Both the position numbers and the translations under genes were made by a program. 32,746 bases of DNA from Chloroflexota bacterium. Its GTDB lineage: Bacteria; Chloroflexota; Anaerolineae; UBA4142. The notes under the pieces are model-generated. The model did not search any database. It was not told the DNA's origin and worked only from the letters and a program-made list of their open reading frames with translations. Location of the stretch: contig VGOB01000036.1 of assembly GCA_016865935.1 (NCBI GenBank), forward strand, positions 1 to 32,746. Reading direction: 5' to 3'. The stretch's first letter is position 1. Every line of letters begins with the position of its first letter. Positions 1 to 8,313 of this stretch are shown here, piece by piece.

Positions 1-95
1 GCGCTGTCGAGATAGACCAGCGGCTTGCCGTGAACTTGCTGTTGTAGAATCGGAAAATCTTCGCGGATGGCGGAGACGTTGAGAGTGTGTGGCAT
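1..95 (-). CDS. sufS: Cysteine desulfurase SufS, N-terminal fragment (cut by window edge)
   Basis: Only the first 31 codons are in the window. The translation reads through an IREDFPIL segment and then GKPLVYLDSA, which match the start of SufS-type group II cysteine desulfurases. These are PLP enzymes that take sulfur from cysteine for Fe-S cluster assembly. Two ATG codons are adjacent (98-96 and 95-93). I chose the second because the AGAGGA ribosome site lies about five bases before it. It is the last visible gene of a minus-strand suf operon (C, B, D, DUF59, S), which supports the call. A word-repeat element separates it from the DUF59 gene. Confidence 0.85.
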   Translation of the reverse strand, partial: MPHTLNVSAIREDFPILQQQVHGKPLVYLDS

Positions 96-105
96 CATAT
101 CCTCT

Positions 106-191
106 GAATTGCGAATTGCGAATTAGGAATTACGTTCATCCAACGACCGCAATTCGCAATTCCTAATTCGCAATTCCTAATTCGCAATTCG
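106..191. repeat. Heptad-word inverted repeat between the DUF59 gene and sufS
   Basis: The left arm is built of 7-base words of the type AATTGCG or AATTAGG. After a spacer of about 15 bases, the right arm holds six words of the type CAATTCG, CAATTCC or TAATTCG, the reverse-complement sense. It could form a long imperfect hairpin in the operon transcript. It shares its architecture, but not its sequence, with elements elsewhere in the window. Confidence 0.75.
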
Positions 192-193
192 CT

Positions 194-532
194 TTACCAT
201 CCCATCAACAATCCTGGGTCTTCCATAAAATTCGGGTCCCACATTTCGGGCAGGACGTTGATTTTGATTGGATTGCCGAAGACTTGTTGCGCGGCGTCTT
301 TGACTTGTTGAATGAGCCAGCCCGCATACGGACAGAACGGCGTCGTCAGCATCATTTTGATTTCGGGCTCGTCCTGATTCAAATTGATCTCGCGAATCAA
401 ACCCAGTTGGATCACGTCGAGCGCGATTTCAGGATCCTTGACCGCGCGTAACGCTTCCTTGATTTTTGCTTCGACGCTCTCCGGCGGATAGTCCGGCGCA
501 GGTTTGTGTCCTTCAATCGTTGTTTCGCTCAT
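194..532 (-). CDS. DUF59 / MIP18-family Fe-S assembly protein (SufT-like)
   Basis: This 112-residue protein is a single DUF59 domain. It has the DPE motif at residues 33-35, a QLGLIREI strand after it, and the TTPFCPYA motif with the conserved Cys67. DUF59 proteins of suf operons (SufT) help mature or carry Fe-S clusters; PaaD-like members act on specific oxygenases. The suf context favours the first role. The start is the ATG at 532, four bases after the sufD stop. An in-frame TTG at 547 would overlap sufD and is less likely. No strong ribosome site is visible, so translational coupling to sufD is likely. Confidence 0.85.
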   Translation of the reverse strand: MSETTIEGHKPAPDYPPESVEAKIKEALRAVKDPEIALDVIQLGLIREINLNQDEPEIKMMLTTPFCPYAGWLIQQVKDAAQQVFGNPIKINVLPEMWDPNFMEDPGLLMGW

Positions 533-536
533 CGTC

Positions 537-1943
537 TCACATTCCAATCTTGGTTTGGATCGCGCGCGTCAACTCTTCTCGCACCGATTCGAGCGGAATT
601 TTTTGCATCAACGGATCGAAGAATCCTTCGACGATCACTTTTTCCGCTTCGATTTTGGGAATGCCGCGCGCCATCAAATAGAAAATTTGCTCCGGATCGA
701 TCGGACCGACCGTCGCGCCGTGCGTGCAACGCACATCGTTCGCTTCGATTTCGAGTTCCGGGATCGAGTCGGCGTGCGCCTTTGGGCTCAACAAAATATT
801 GCGATTGGCTTGATATGCGTCGGAGCGTTGCGCGTCCGGATTCACGCGGATCAAACCGCGAAACGCCGAATACGCGCGGTCTTTCAACGCGCCTTTGTAC
901 AGCAAATCGCTCGCCGAATGTCCGACGATGTGATTCTGGAAGGTATGCTGATCGAAATGTTGTTTGCCGTCGCCAAAGAAGAACCCGAGCAAATTCGCGT
1001 TCGTCCCTTCGCCCAGGAATTTGCAATCCAAAAATGCTTTGGTCGTCTGACTGCCCAGCGCGCCGTTGAGCCACGTCAGCGTCGAATCTTTTTCCAGCCG
1101 CGCGGTCTGCGACGAAAAATGCCAGACGTTACGCGCGAAATCTTGCAAATGAAAATATTGCAGACTCGCGCCGGATTTCAAAATCAATTCGACCGCGCCA
1201 TTCGAGAAGCGTTGCGTTTCATTTTCTTGCGACGCGTAATTTTCGACGAGCGTGACCGCCGCGCCTTGTTCGACGACGACGAGCGTGTGCGTGAACATCG
1301 CGACGTTCGGCGCGTCAAAGTACGTCAGCGACTGCAACGGCAAATCTACGACGACGCCGCGCGGCACGTACAGAAAAGTGCCGCCGCTGAAAAACGCGCC
1401 GTGCAGCGCGGCGAATTTCAAATCGCCAATCGTGTCGCCGTAGCCGCCGCCTTCGTGTCTGCCCGACGCGGTGGTGCGCGGCTTGTCGCTCTTGTAGCGA
1501 TTTTCGTAGTACGTTACCGCCTTGGTCATAAAATATTGCTTGACCAAGTCGGGATGTTCGCGCATCGCCGTATCAAGATCACAAAAGATCACGCCGCGTT
1601 TTTTTAGATCGTCTGTCAGGCGCGCATACGTGCTCGTCGAGTTGTGTTGCGCGAGAACGCCGCCCGCGCTCGCATCGTTTTCGATTTGCTGGAATTTCAC
1701 CGGTAGCGGAGTCGCTCCGCCCGCCGCAAACGGAATCACGTCGTCGAATTTCAAATTCTTGAGCGAGGTGCGCCGCCACAATTCATCATTCGGTGCGGGC
1801 AGCGGCGTTTCTTCGTACAAATGCCACGCCTCCAGACGGCGCGCGCGGATCCAATCAGGTTCGTTCTTGATCGCCGATAGATTTTCAATTGCGTTTTTGG
1901 AAAAGCCGGTTTCGAGTTTCAATGTTGCGACATTGTTTGCCAT
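537..1943 (-). CDS. sufD: Fe-S cluster assembly protein SufD
   Basis: This 468-residue protein is a SufBD-family scaffold subunit. The C-terminal core carries the SufD signature region, with RSDAYQANRN followed by a VRCTHGATVG segment that holds the conserved Cys and His, and then the PEQIFYLMARGI helix. SufD pairs with SufB and the ATPase SufC in the cytosolic SufBC2D complex, where clusters are built. The gene starts two bases after the sufB stop and is somewhat longer than the E. coli protein. The N-terminal helical part (KNEPDWIRARRLEAWHLYEE) is the segment shared with SufB, so the two are clearly paralogues. Confidence 0.95.
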   Translation of the reverse strand: MANNVATLKLETGFSKNAIENLSAIKNEPDWIRARRLEAWHLYEETPLPAPNDELWRRTSLKNLKFDDVIPFAAGGATPLPVKFQQIENDASAGGVLAQHNSTSTYARLTDDLKKRGVIFCDLDTAMREHPDLVKQYFMTKAVTYYENRYKSDKPRTTASGRHEGGGYGDTIGDLKFAALHGAFFSGGTFLYVPRGVVVDLPLQSLTYFDAPNVAMFTHTLVVVEQGAAVTLVENYASQENETQRFSNGAVELILKSGASLQYFHLQDFARNVWHFSSQTARLEKDSTLTWLNGALGSQTTKAFLDCKFLGEGTNANLLGFFFGDGKQHFDQHTFQNHIVGHSASDLLYKGALKDRAYSAFRGLIRVNPDAQRSDAYQANRNILLSPKAHADSIPELEIEANDVRCTHGATVGPIDPEQIFYLMARGIPKIEAEKVIVEGFFDPLMQKIPLESVREELTRAIQTKIGM

Positions 1944-1945
1944 TT

Positions 1946-3370
1946 CTAACCCACCGATCCTTCCATCTGCAATTGAATCAACCGATTCATTTCGACCGCG
2001 AATTCCATCGGTAATTCTTTCACAATCGGCTCGATGAAACCACTGACGATCATCGTCGCGGCTTCGGCTTCGCTCAAGCCGCGCGACATCAAATAAAAAA
2101 GTTGCTCCTCGCCGATTTTCGAGACGCTTGCTTCGTGACCGATCGTCACATCGTCCTCGTCCACTTCGATGTACGGGTACGTGTCCGAGCGCGACGTTTC
2201 GTCGAGCAACAGCGCGTCGCAGCGGACGTTCGATTTTGAGCCGACCGCGCCGGGATACACTTTGAGCAAACCGCGATACGACGTGCGTCCGCCGTCTTTG
2301 GAAATGGATTTCGATGTGATGATGGATGAGGTATTGGGCGCGCCATGCACGACCTTGCCGCCCGCGTCTTGATGTTGTCCCTTGCCCGCGAACGCGACGG
2401 AGAGAATTTCACCGTGCGCGCCTTTGCCCATCATATAGACGGCGGGATACTTCATCGTCAGTTTCGAACCCAGGTTGCAGTCTACCCATTCCATCGTCGC
2501 GTCTTCGTACGCGACCGCGCGTTTGGTGACGAGATTGTACACGTTCGACGACCAGTTCTGGATCGTCGTGTAGCGCACCCGCGCGCCTTTGTGGATGACG
2601 ATCTCGACGACCGCGCTGTGGAGCGAATCGCTGGAGTAGATCGGCGCAGTGCAACCCTCCACATAATGCACGTACGATCCTTCGTCCGCGATGATCAGCG
2701 TGCGTTCGAACTGTCCCATATTTTGCGCGTTGATGCGAAAGTACGCTTGGAGCGGCATTTCGACATGCACGCCCTTGGGAACGTAGATAAACGAACCGCC
2801 CGACCAGACCGCGCTATTCAGCGCGGCAAATTTGTTGTCGGCGGATGGAATCACCGTGCCGAAATATTTCTTGACGAGGTCGGGATGTTCGGCGAGCGCC
2901 TGATCCATCCCCAGGAAAATCACGCCTTGCTTGCTGAGCGATTCTTTGATGTTGTGATAGACGACTTCGGATTCGTACTGCGCGCCGACGCCGGAGAGAA
3001 ATTTTCGTTCCGCTTCGGGAATGCCAAGCCGGTCGAAGGTCTTTTTGATGTCGTCCGGCACGTCTTCCCACGAACGCTCGGATTTGTCGGTGGCGCGCAA
3101 AAAGTAGTAAATGTCGTCAAAATCAATGTCGTTGATGTTACCGCCCCACTGCGGCATCGGTTTCTGGTAAAACGTTTCGAGCGCGCGCAGGCGGTACTGG
3201 CGCATCCAATCTGGCTCGTTCTTCATCCACGAAATCTCTTCGACAATCTCGCGGTTCAAACCCTTTTTGGCTTTGAAAACGTATTTTTCAGGATCGAAAA
3301 ACCCGTACTTTTCTTTGTATTCCGATCCGGATGAGCCAATATCAAAAGTTGGCTTGTGCTGTTCTGTCAT
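1946..3370 (-). CDS. sufB: Fe-S cluster assembly protein SufB
   Basis: This 474-residue protein is the main scaffold subunit of the SufBC2D complex. It shows the [10 protein letters not shown] segment (Cys240) and the C-terminal [20 protein letters not shown] block, followed by [16 protein letters not shown], all typical of SufB. An AAGGAAG ribosome site lies six bases before the ATG. It sits second in the operon, 72 bases after sufC and two bases before sufD. Nothing in the sequence suggests damage. Confidence 0.97.
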   Translation of the reverse strand: MTEQHKPTFDIGSSGSEYKEKYGFFDPEKYVFKAKKGLNREIVEEISWMKNEPDWMRQYRLRALETFYQKPMPQWGGNINDIDFDDIYYFLRATDKSERSWEDVPDDIKKTFDRLGIPEAERKFLSGVGAQYESEVVYHNIKESLSKQGVIFLGMDQALAEHPDLVKKYFGTVIPSADNKFAALNSAVWSGGSFIYVPKGVHVEMPLQAYFRINAQNMGQFERTLIIADEGSYVHYVEGCTAPIYSSDSLHSAVVEIVIHKGARVRYTTIQNWSSNVYNLVTKRAVAYEDATMEWVDCNLGSKLTMKYPAVYMMGKGAHGEILSVAFAGKGQHQDAGGKVVHGAPNTSSIITSKSISKDGGRTSYRGLLKVYPGAVGSKSNVRCDALLLDETSRSDTYPYIEVDEDDVTIGHEASVSKIGEEQLFYLMSRGLSEAEAATMIVSGFIEPIVKELPMEFAVEMNRLIQLQMEGSVG

Positions 3371-3442
3371 TTGTGCTTCCTTGGCTAGCGCGGCTGTCGC
3401 GATCGCTCGCGGGCGCGACTATCGAACGATCCGGTGGTTCGG

Positions 3443-4216
3443 CTACTTGGCTGCGGCAGCGATGATCCAGTCGTAGCCCTTTTCTTCCAATTGCAGTGCC
3501 AATTCAGGACCGCCGGACATTGCGAGTTTGCCGCTCACCAGTACGTGAATGAATTGCGGCTTGATGTAATTCAAAATGCGCTGATAGTGTGTGATCAACA
3601 AGATGCCGAGTTGCGGATTCATCACGGCGTTCACGCCTTCGGAGACGATGCGGAGCGCGTCGATGTCGAGTCCCGAATCGGTTTCGTCGAGGACGGCGAG
3701 TTGGGGATTCAGCACCGCCATCTGCAAAATCTCGACGCGTTTCTTTTCGCCGCCGCTGAAACCATCGTTGAGATAGCGCGTCGCAAACGTCGGATCGAGT
3801 TTCAAGAGTTCCATCTGTTTGATCATCAGTTTGCGGAACTCGGGAATGCTGATGGATTTCGAATTGCCGTTCGCGCCGGTCGCGCGGCGTTTGGCGTTGA
3901 GCGCGGTGCGGAGAAAATTCGCGACGGTCACGCCGGGAATCGCCATTGGATATTGGAACGCGAGAAAAATACCTTTTTGCGCGCGCTCGTCGGGTCCCCA
4001 GTCCAAAACGCTTTCGCCTTGGTACAGCACATCGCCCTGCGTGATCACGTACTTGGGATGTCCTGCCAGTGTGTTGGCGAGCGTAGACTTGCCGGAACCA
4101 TTCGGTCCCATAATCGCGTGGATTTCGCCGGGCTGGATCGTCAGATCGATCCCTTTGAGAATCGCTTTGCCTTCGACTTGAACGTGCAGGTTCTTGATTT
4201 CCAAATGCGGTGTCAT
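3443..4216 (-). CDS. sufC: Fe-S cluster assembly ATPase SufC
   Basis: This 257-residue ABC-type ATPase has Walker [10 protein letters not shown] at residues 37-45, the signature FSGGEKKR at 153-160, Walker B LAVLDE at 173-178 and the following TDSGLDID loop typical of SufC. It drives conformational change in the SufB-SufD scaffold. It is the first gene of the operon, so the operon promoter should lie in 4217-4300. An AAGGAG sequence sits 11 bases before the ATG, a long spacing. A weak minus-strand TAGAAT box at 4258-4253 has no convincing -35 partner, so I do not list a promoter. Confidence 0.97.
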   Translation of the reverse strand: MTPHLEIKNLHVQVEGKAILKGIDLTIQPGEIHAIMGPNGSGKSTLANTLAGHPKYVITQGDVLYQGESVLDWGPDERAQKGIFLAFQYPMAIPGVTVANFLRTALNAKRRATGANGNSKSISIPEFRKLMIKQMELLKLDPTFATRYLNDGFSGGEKKRVEILQMAVLNPQLAVLDETDSGLDIDALRIVSEGVNAVMNPQLGILLITHYQRILNYIKPQFIHVLVSGKLAMSGGPELALQLEEKGYDWIIAAAAK

Positions 4217-4319
4217 CCGATTCAGTGCTCCTTGTAATCTTTCGCCAGAGTCATTCTATGGTCAAACCGTAAAAGCGATATAAGAAAGGATCGGGGGTGG
4301 TAAAGAAATCATTAGAGAA

Positions 4320-4348
4320 TTGACAGACCGCCCAGAGCAAGGTAGAAT
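4320..4348 (+). promoter_or_regulatory. Sigma70-type promoter for the gene at 4384
   Basis: A perfect -35 box TTGACA (4320-4325) is followed after 17 bases by TAGAAT (4343-4348). The predicted start is near 4355, giving a leader of about 30 bases that contains an AGGAGG ribosome site. Confidence 0.8.
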
Positions 4349-4383
4349 AGGCGCGCGTGACTTTGGGGTCAGGAGGTTTAGAA

Positions 4384-4914
4384 ATGGCAACGATTTATCA
4401 AGTCGTCATACTCACGGCGCGTCATTCGATTTCCGGCGAGATGCATTTGCAAGATCAACGGCTGTCCGATTTCTTGAACGATCGGCGCGATACTTCGATG
4501 CGCTTGTTGGATACCCAGGTTGCGCGGCTCAACGATCCCAGCAAGATCATCCAACGCAACGCGGACGCGGTGGTGCTCAAGGCGTCGGTCGCGGTGGCTT
4601 TCGAGCCGCCGCAAAAAGCGATCCCGCCGTCCAAACGCTTGTTCGGCTACGTGCGGAAGCAACAGTACGAAGTCTTTCTTATTCTGGAAGGGCTGGAAGT
4701 GCACGGCATTCTGCACACGACCGGCGATCTCGATCTGCGCCGCTTTTTGGCGACGACCCAGGATAGCTTCCTGCCGATCACGCGCGCGACCGTCTACTTT
4801 GACGCGAACGATCGCTATGTGATCGAGCAAGACGCGATTCTGGTGAACGCGCGGATGATTCGCTACATCGCGCCGCGCGAACTGCCGGTGCCCCCCGCGG
4901 CGAGCGGGCAGTGA
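4384..4914 (+). CDS. Conserved protein of unknown function (possibly DUF6812-like)
   Basis: This 176-residue soluble protein has no signal peptide and no membrane segment. It appears to be built of beta strands with two similar halves: an N-terminal half with SGEMHLQDQRLSDFLND, and a second half with VHGILHTTGDLDLRRFLAT followed by PITRATVYF. This looks like a duplicated small barrel. I have a weak recollection of the DUF6812 family from Chloroflexota, which I cannot confirm here. The ATG is placed by an AGGAGG site seven bases upstream. The gene is monocistronic, with its own consensus promoter and terminator, which suggests steady independent expression. No function can be inferred from its neighbours. 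Confidence 0.75.
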   Translation: MATIYQVVILTARHSISGEMHLQDQRLSDFLNDRRDTSMRLLDTQVARLNDPSKIIQRNADAVVLKASVAVAFEPPQKAIPPSKRLFGYVRKQQYEVFLILEGLEVHGILHTTGDLDLRRFLATTQDSFLPITRATVYFDANDRYVIEQDAILVNARMIRYIAPRELPVPPAASGQ

Positions 4915-4928
4915 GCGCGCACAACGAG

Positions 4929-4965
4929 CATCGGCAAAACGCGTGACGTTTGCCGGTGTTTTTTT
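4929..4965 (+). terminator. Intrinsic terminator after the 4384 gene
   Basis: CATCGGCAAA (4929-4938) pairs with TTTGCCGGTG (4949-4958) with one G-U pair, followed by seven Ts. Confidence 0.85.
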
Positions 4966-4978
4966 GCGTGCGCGCTCC

Positions 4979-5875
4979 TTACGCGCGTCCGAACAAGTAC
5001 AAAATCGCGACGATGCTGGCGCCCCACGCCCCAATCGCGCCCAAAAGCCAGCGATCGCGCAACAACATTTCCTCCGGACTGCCGCCTTCGCCTTTGATAT
5101 GCACGAGATACAACATTCGAAAAACGACGAAGAGCGCGAACGGAATCGTCAACATCATCGCGTTGTTCGCCGGCAAGTTCTTCGCCGAAAAAGTGTACAG
5201 CGAGTACGCCATCACGAACGACGCCGTCGTCACGGCGATCATTTGATCCAGCACTTCGGGCGTATACTCTTTCAAAATCAACCGATGATGCGTGGCTTCG
5301 TCTTCCAACAGGACGAGTTCGTGCCGGCGTTTGGCAAAGCCGATGAAGAGCGCGAGCAGCGCGGTGCAGACGTACAGCCACGGCGACGCCGGCACCTGAA
5401 TCGCCGCCGCGCCGGCGAGCGCGCGCAAGACCAAGCCCGCCGCCAACGTAAACACATCCAGGATGACGATATTCTTCAAGACGTACGAGTACGTCAGCAT
5501 CAGTCCAAAATAGATCAGCGCGACCGCGCCGAACCAAGGTTCCAAGAGAAAAGCGGCGGGCAACGCGACGAGCAGCAAAACGACGATCGCGCCGAGCGCA
5601 ACCGATTTGGACAACGCGCCCGAAGCAAGCGGACGGAAGCGCTTTTTAGGATGGAGGCGATCTTTTTCAACGTCCACCCAATCGTTGATCAGATAAATCG
5701 TCCCGGAGATCGCGCAGAACAAAATGAACCCGAGCGTCGCTTTGCCGAGCAGCAGCCACATTTCCGGCGAGAACGGACGCCAATACTCGCGCAGGGTAAA
5801 CGCGAACGGAATAAAGACCATCAAATTCTTGGTCCACTGACGCGGGCGCATCGTTTTGATCAAGCCAATCAACAT
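4979..5875 (-). CDS. UbiA-family prenyltransferase, decaprenyl-phosphate phosphoribosyltransferase-like
   Basis: This 298-residue polytopic membrane enzyme has the first aspartate-rich motif NDWVDVEKD at residues 64-72, directly followed by HPKKRFRPLASG. That combination is characteristic of DPPR synthases, which join phosphoribose to a polyprenyl phosphate on the way to lipid-linked arabinose. A second UbiA motif region follows (YSYVLKNIVILDVF). The start at 5875 is set by a GGAGG site; an upstream in-frame ATG at 5902 has only a weak site. The reading frame stays open through the upstream word repeat, but that part (FVHLSFVH) is translated repeat and not protein. The substrate is inferred from the motif only. 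A quinone-type UbiA is less likely. Confidence 0.85.
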   Translation of the reverse strand: MLIGLIKTMRPRQWTKNLMVFIPFAFTLREYWRPFSPEMWLLLGKATLGFILFCAISGTIYLINDWVDVEKDRLHPKKRFRPLASGALSKSVALGAIVVLLLVALPAAFLLEPWFGAVALIYFGLMLTYSYVLKNIVILDVFTLAAGLVLRALAGAAAIQVPASPWLYVCTALLALFIGFAKRRHELVLLEDEATHHRLILKEYTPEVLDQMIAVTTASFVMAYSLYTFSAKNLPANNAMMLTIPFALFVVFRMLYLVHIKGEGGSPEEMLLRDRWLLGAIGAWGASIVAILYLFGRA

Positions 5876-5915
5876 TCTGCCTCCAATGCCGAATATCATA
5901 CCTGAAATCGCGCTA

Positions 5916-6052
5916 AATGACAAATGAACAAATGAACGATGAACAAATGACAAATGAACAAATGAACAAATGACAAATGAACAAATGAACAAATGACAAA
6001 TGGACAAATGATGTTTGTCATTTGTCATTCTTAATTTGTCATTTCATTTGAC
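5916..6052. repeat. Heptad/octad-word inverted repeat between the UbiA gene and tlyA
   Basis: About twelve tandem words alternate between TGACAAA (7) and TGAACAAA (8). They are followed by a short loop and reverse-sense words TTTGTCA. This is the longest array in the window. It lies between two divergent genes and ends inside the tlyA -35 box. Confidence 0.85.
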
Positions 6053-6076
6053 TTTTTCTTCTGTTGCCCTTATCTT
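6048..6076 (+). promoter_or_regulatory. tlyA: Promoter for tlyA, likely leaderless
   Basis: TTGACT (6048-6053), a 17-base spacer, then TATCTT (6071-6076). A start seven bases downstream falls at about 6083, the GTG itself. No ribosome site precedes the GTG, which fits a leaderless mRNA. Confidence 0.55.
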
Positions 6077-6082
6077 TGCGCT

Positions 6083-6883
6083 GTGGCAAAGAAACGTCTG
6101 GACATTGCGCTGGTTGAACGCGCACTGGCGGAAACACGCCAGCGCGCGCAAGCATTGATTCTCGCCGGCGATGTGCGCGTCAATCAGCAAGTTGTGACCA
6201 AAGCGGGCGCGCTCGTCCCGGACGATGCGGCGATCACGCTGCGCGCGCCGTTGCAGTACGTCAGTCGCGGCGGATTCAAACTCGCGGGCGCGCTCGACGC
6301 GTTCGCGCTCGCTCCGCGCGATCAGATTTGCGCGGACATCGGCGCATCAACCGGCGGGTTCACCGATTGTCTGCTGCAGCGCGGCGCGGCGCGCGTCTAC
6401 GCGCTCGATGTGGGCTACGGGCAGATCGCGTGGAAGTTGCGGAACGATCCGCGCGTCGTCGTGATGGACCGCGTCAACATTCGTCATCTCGACGCGTTGC
6501 CGGAACCGATCGATCTCGCGGTGGTTGATGTGTCGTTCATCTCGTTGACGCTGGTGCTTCCCGTCGCCAGAAAATTGATGCAACCGCGCGGACAATGTCT
6601 CGCGCTGATCAAGCCGCAATTCGAAGCGGGACGCGCGCAAGTGGGCAAGGGTGGGATCGTGCGCGAGGCGCGCGTGCAGCGCGCGGTGATCGAAAAAATC
6701 GCGCAGTACGCCGTTACCGACGATTGGCGCGTACGCGGCGTCTGCCGTTCGCCGCTCACCGGCGCGGACGGCAACGTCGAATTTTTCATCCATTTGAGCG
6801 CGGATTGCACCTTGACCAATATTCAAATCGCTAATTTCCAATCTCTAATCTCTGCAAATGCTAGAGTTACCCAAGACGCTTGA
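6083..6883 (+). CDS. tlyA: TlyA-family rRNA 2'-O-methyltransferase (S4 plus FtsJ-like domains)
   Basis: This 266-residue protein has an N-terminal S4 RNA-binding domain (residues 1-60, RLDIALVERALAETRQRAQ) and an FtsJ-like Rossmann methyltransferase domain with the SAM loop DIGASTGGFTD near residue 86. The expected K-D-K-E residues are visible in GGFKLAGA, VDVSFISL, LIKPQFEAGR and VEFFIHL. TlyA methylates rRNA cytidines; older annotations call it haemolysin. The start codon is GTG. The domain ends around FFIHL. The remaining 28 or so residues are encoded largely by a heptad-word array that runs into the start of uppS, so the tail is probably not functional protein. It overlaps uppS by 26 bases. 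Confidence 0.92.
   Translation: MAKKRLDIALVERALAETRQRAQALILAGDVRVNQQVVTKAGALVPDDAAITLRAPLQYVSRGGFKLAGALDAFALAPRDQICADIGASTGGFTDCLLQRGAARVYALDVGYGQIAWKLRNDPRVVVMDRVNIRHLDALPEPIDLAVVDVSFISLTLVLPVARKLMQPRGQCLALIKPQFEAGRAQVGKGGIVREARVQRAVIEKIAQYAVTDDWRVRGVCRSPLTGADGNVEFFIHLSADCTLTNIQIANFQSLISANARVTQDA
6822..6857. repeat. Heptad-word half-element in the tlyA tail
   Basis: Consecutive 7-base words CAAATCG, CTAATTT, CCAATCT, CTAATCT and CTGCAAA run up to the uppS ATG. Only one arm is present. It encodes the last residues of TlyA. Confidence 0.6.
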
Positions 6884-7604
6884 GCGAATTTCGCCAACTG
6901 AGTTTCGCTATCTCCCGCGCCACATCGGCTTGATGATGGACGGCAACGGACGATGGGCGCAGCAGCGCGGGTTGACGCGCCTGCAAGGACACCGGCGCGG
7001 GACGCAGAACGTGCGCCGCGTACTCGACGCGTGCGCGCGGTACGACATTCGCATCGTCACGCTGTACGTTTTCTCGACGGAGAACTGGGGACGCCCGCGC
7101 GAAGAAGTGGATGGCTTTTTTGAATTGCTCGCCGAAGTGATCGATCGCGAGACGGAAAACTTTTGCCGGCAAGGCGTGCGGCTCATCCACAGCGGCTCGC
7201 TGGAAGGCGTGCCGATTGGGCTTGCCGCCAAAGTGAGTCGCGCGATTGAGGCGACGCGCGCGAATCGCGATTACGTTTTGAACGTCGCGTTCAATTACGG
7301 CGGACGAATGGAAATCGTGCGCGCCGCGCGGCAAATTCTCGCCGCTGAAATTCCTGCGCGCGCGGTGAGCGAAGAACTATTCGAACGATATTTGTACACC
7401 GCCGATTTGGGCGATCTGGATTTGGTGATTCGCACCGGCGGCGATCAACGCCTCTCGAATTTTTTCCCCTGGCAGGCGGCGCGCGGCGTGTTCTACTCCA
7501 CGCCGATCTTCTGGCCCGATTTCGACACGCGCGCGTTGCGCGACGCGCTGGCGGTCTACAATCAGTTCTGGAGCGAGCGCGCTCTCGGCGCGCCCGACTT
7601 TTGA
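6858..7604 (+). CDS. uppS: Isoprenyl transferase (undecaprenyl diphosphate synthase)
   Basis: This 248-residue cis-prenyltransferase builds the lipid carrier for cell envelope sugars. It shows HIGLMMDGNGRWAQQRG with the catalytic Asp28, the TLYVFSTENWGRP segment, and the C-terminal DLVIRTGGDQRLSNF and ARGVFY motifs. The ATG overlaps the end of tlyA, and no clear ribosome site is present because the preceding bases are word repeat. Its product could be the acceptor for the UbiA enzyme and for the GT2 at 25411. Confidence 0.96.
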   Translation: MLELPKTLERISPTEFRYLPRHIGLMMDGNGRWAQQRGLTRLQGHRRGTQNVRRVLDACARYDIRIVTLYVFSTENWGRPREEVDGFFELLAEVIDRETENFCRQGVRLIHSGSLEGVPIGLAAKVSRAIEATRANRDYVLNVAFNYGGRMEIVRAARQILAAEIPARAVSEELFERYLYTADLGDLDLVIRTGGDQRLSNFFPWQAARGVFYSTPIFWPDFDTRALRDALAVYNQFWSERALGAPDF

Positions 7605-7618
7605 AGGAGGCAAACGCA

Positions 7619-8158
7619 ATGAAGCGACTCTGGACGCCTTGGCGAATGACGTATTTGAAAGCGCCGAAAAAATCGAAAGAGCGCGGTTGTATTTTTTGCG
7701 ACAAACTGCGCGCGTCGCCGTCCAAGGATCGCGACAACCTGGTCGTGGTACGCGGCAAGCGCGCGTTCGTCGCGCTGAATTTGTATCCGTACACGAACGG
7801 ACATTTGATGGTCGCGCCGTACCAGCATACGGGCGAATTGGAATCACTCGACGGCAAGACGCTGGAAGAGATGATGTTGCTCGTCGGCGCGAGTATTCGC
7901 GCACTGCGCGCGCTGAGCGATCCGCAAGGATTCAACGTCGGCATCAACTTGGGAAAAGTCGCGGGCGCGGGCGTGGCGGATCACGTTCACATCCACGTCG
8001 TCCCGCGCTGGGGCGGCGACACGAATTTTATGCCGGTGCTTGCCGAAGTGCGGATGATTCCGGAGTTGTTGCCGCAGACGTACGACAAAGTGCTGGAAGC
8101 ATTTCAGGCGTTGAAAAAATCGCGGCGAACATCGGGCAAACGCCGGTCGAAGAAATAG
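7619..8158 (+). CDS. HIT-family nucleotide hydrolase or phosphorylase
   Basis: This 179-residue protein has the histidine triad HVHIHVVPR (His122, His124, His126) and an N-terminal CIFC pair (Cys24, Cys27), likely part of a zinc site. The length and the N-terminal LWTPWRMTYL segment match the Ap4A phosphorylase-like HIT group common in actinobacteria and Chloroflexota. The likely substrates are dinucleoside polyphosphates or AMP conjugates; the exact one cannot be read from sequence. A perfect AAGGAGG site precedes the ATG by eight bases, 14 bases after uppS. A terminator follows at once, so it closes the tlyA-uppS-HIT unit. Confidence 0.9.
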   Translation: MKRLWTPWRMTYLKAPKKSKERGCIFCDKLRASPSKDRDNLVVVRGKRAFVALNLYPYTNGHLMVAPYQHTGELESLDGKTLEEMMLLVGASIRALRALSDPQGFNVGINLGKVAGAGVADHVHIHVVPRWGGDTNFMPVLAEVRMIPELLPQTYDKVLEAFQALKKSRRTSGKRRSKK

Positions 8159-8192
8159 GAATGTTGCTCATTCGCCAAACATTCCGTTTTTT
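8158..8192 (+). terminator. Intrinsic terminator after the HIT gene
   Basis: GGAATGTT (8158-8165) pairs exactly with AACATTCC (8178-8185), followed by G and six Ts. Confidence 0.75.
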
Positions 8193-8200
8193 GGTAAAAT
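8192..8200 (+). promoter_or_regulatory. Possible extended -10 promoter for the thiolase gene
   Basis: TGGTAAAAT reads as an extended -10 (TGn plus TAAAAT at 8195-8200). No good -35 box is seen. The leader would be just over 100 bases and would include the octad-word element. Confidence 0.4.
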
Positions 8201-8302
8201 GTTGGTAGTTGAATCGTTTGTTAGTTGCGTCGTTGCGTCGTTGTTGTCAACCATTTAACGATCCAACGAACCAACTGCCCAACGATCGAACGAACAAACT
8301 GG
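8201..8302. repeat. Octad-word inverted repeat in the thiolase leader
   Basis: Left words GTTGAATC, GTTTGTTA and GTTGCGTC (twice) are in strict 8-base register. After a 9-base loop, right words AACGATCC, AACGAACC, AACTGCCC, AACGATCG and AACGAACA follow, again at 8 bases. It ends 11 bases before the thiolase ATG and could fold next to the ribosome site. Confidence 0.8.
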
Positions 8303-8313
8303 ATGGAGGAAAA

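Noticed and set aside
504-1607. Long plus-strand reading frame opposite sufD
   Set aside because: It is arginine-rich, matches no family, and lies antisense to a clearly conserved gene; a shadow of GC-rich codon use.
2345-3334. Long plus-strand reading frame opposite sufB
   Set aside because: Same reason: composition typical of an antisense shadow, with no domain or ribosome site.
5916-6052. Possible CRISPR array
   Set aside because: The repeat units are 7-8 bases with no spacers and have an inverted second half, so it is a word-repeat element.
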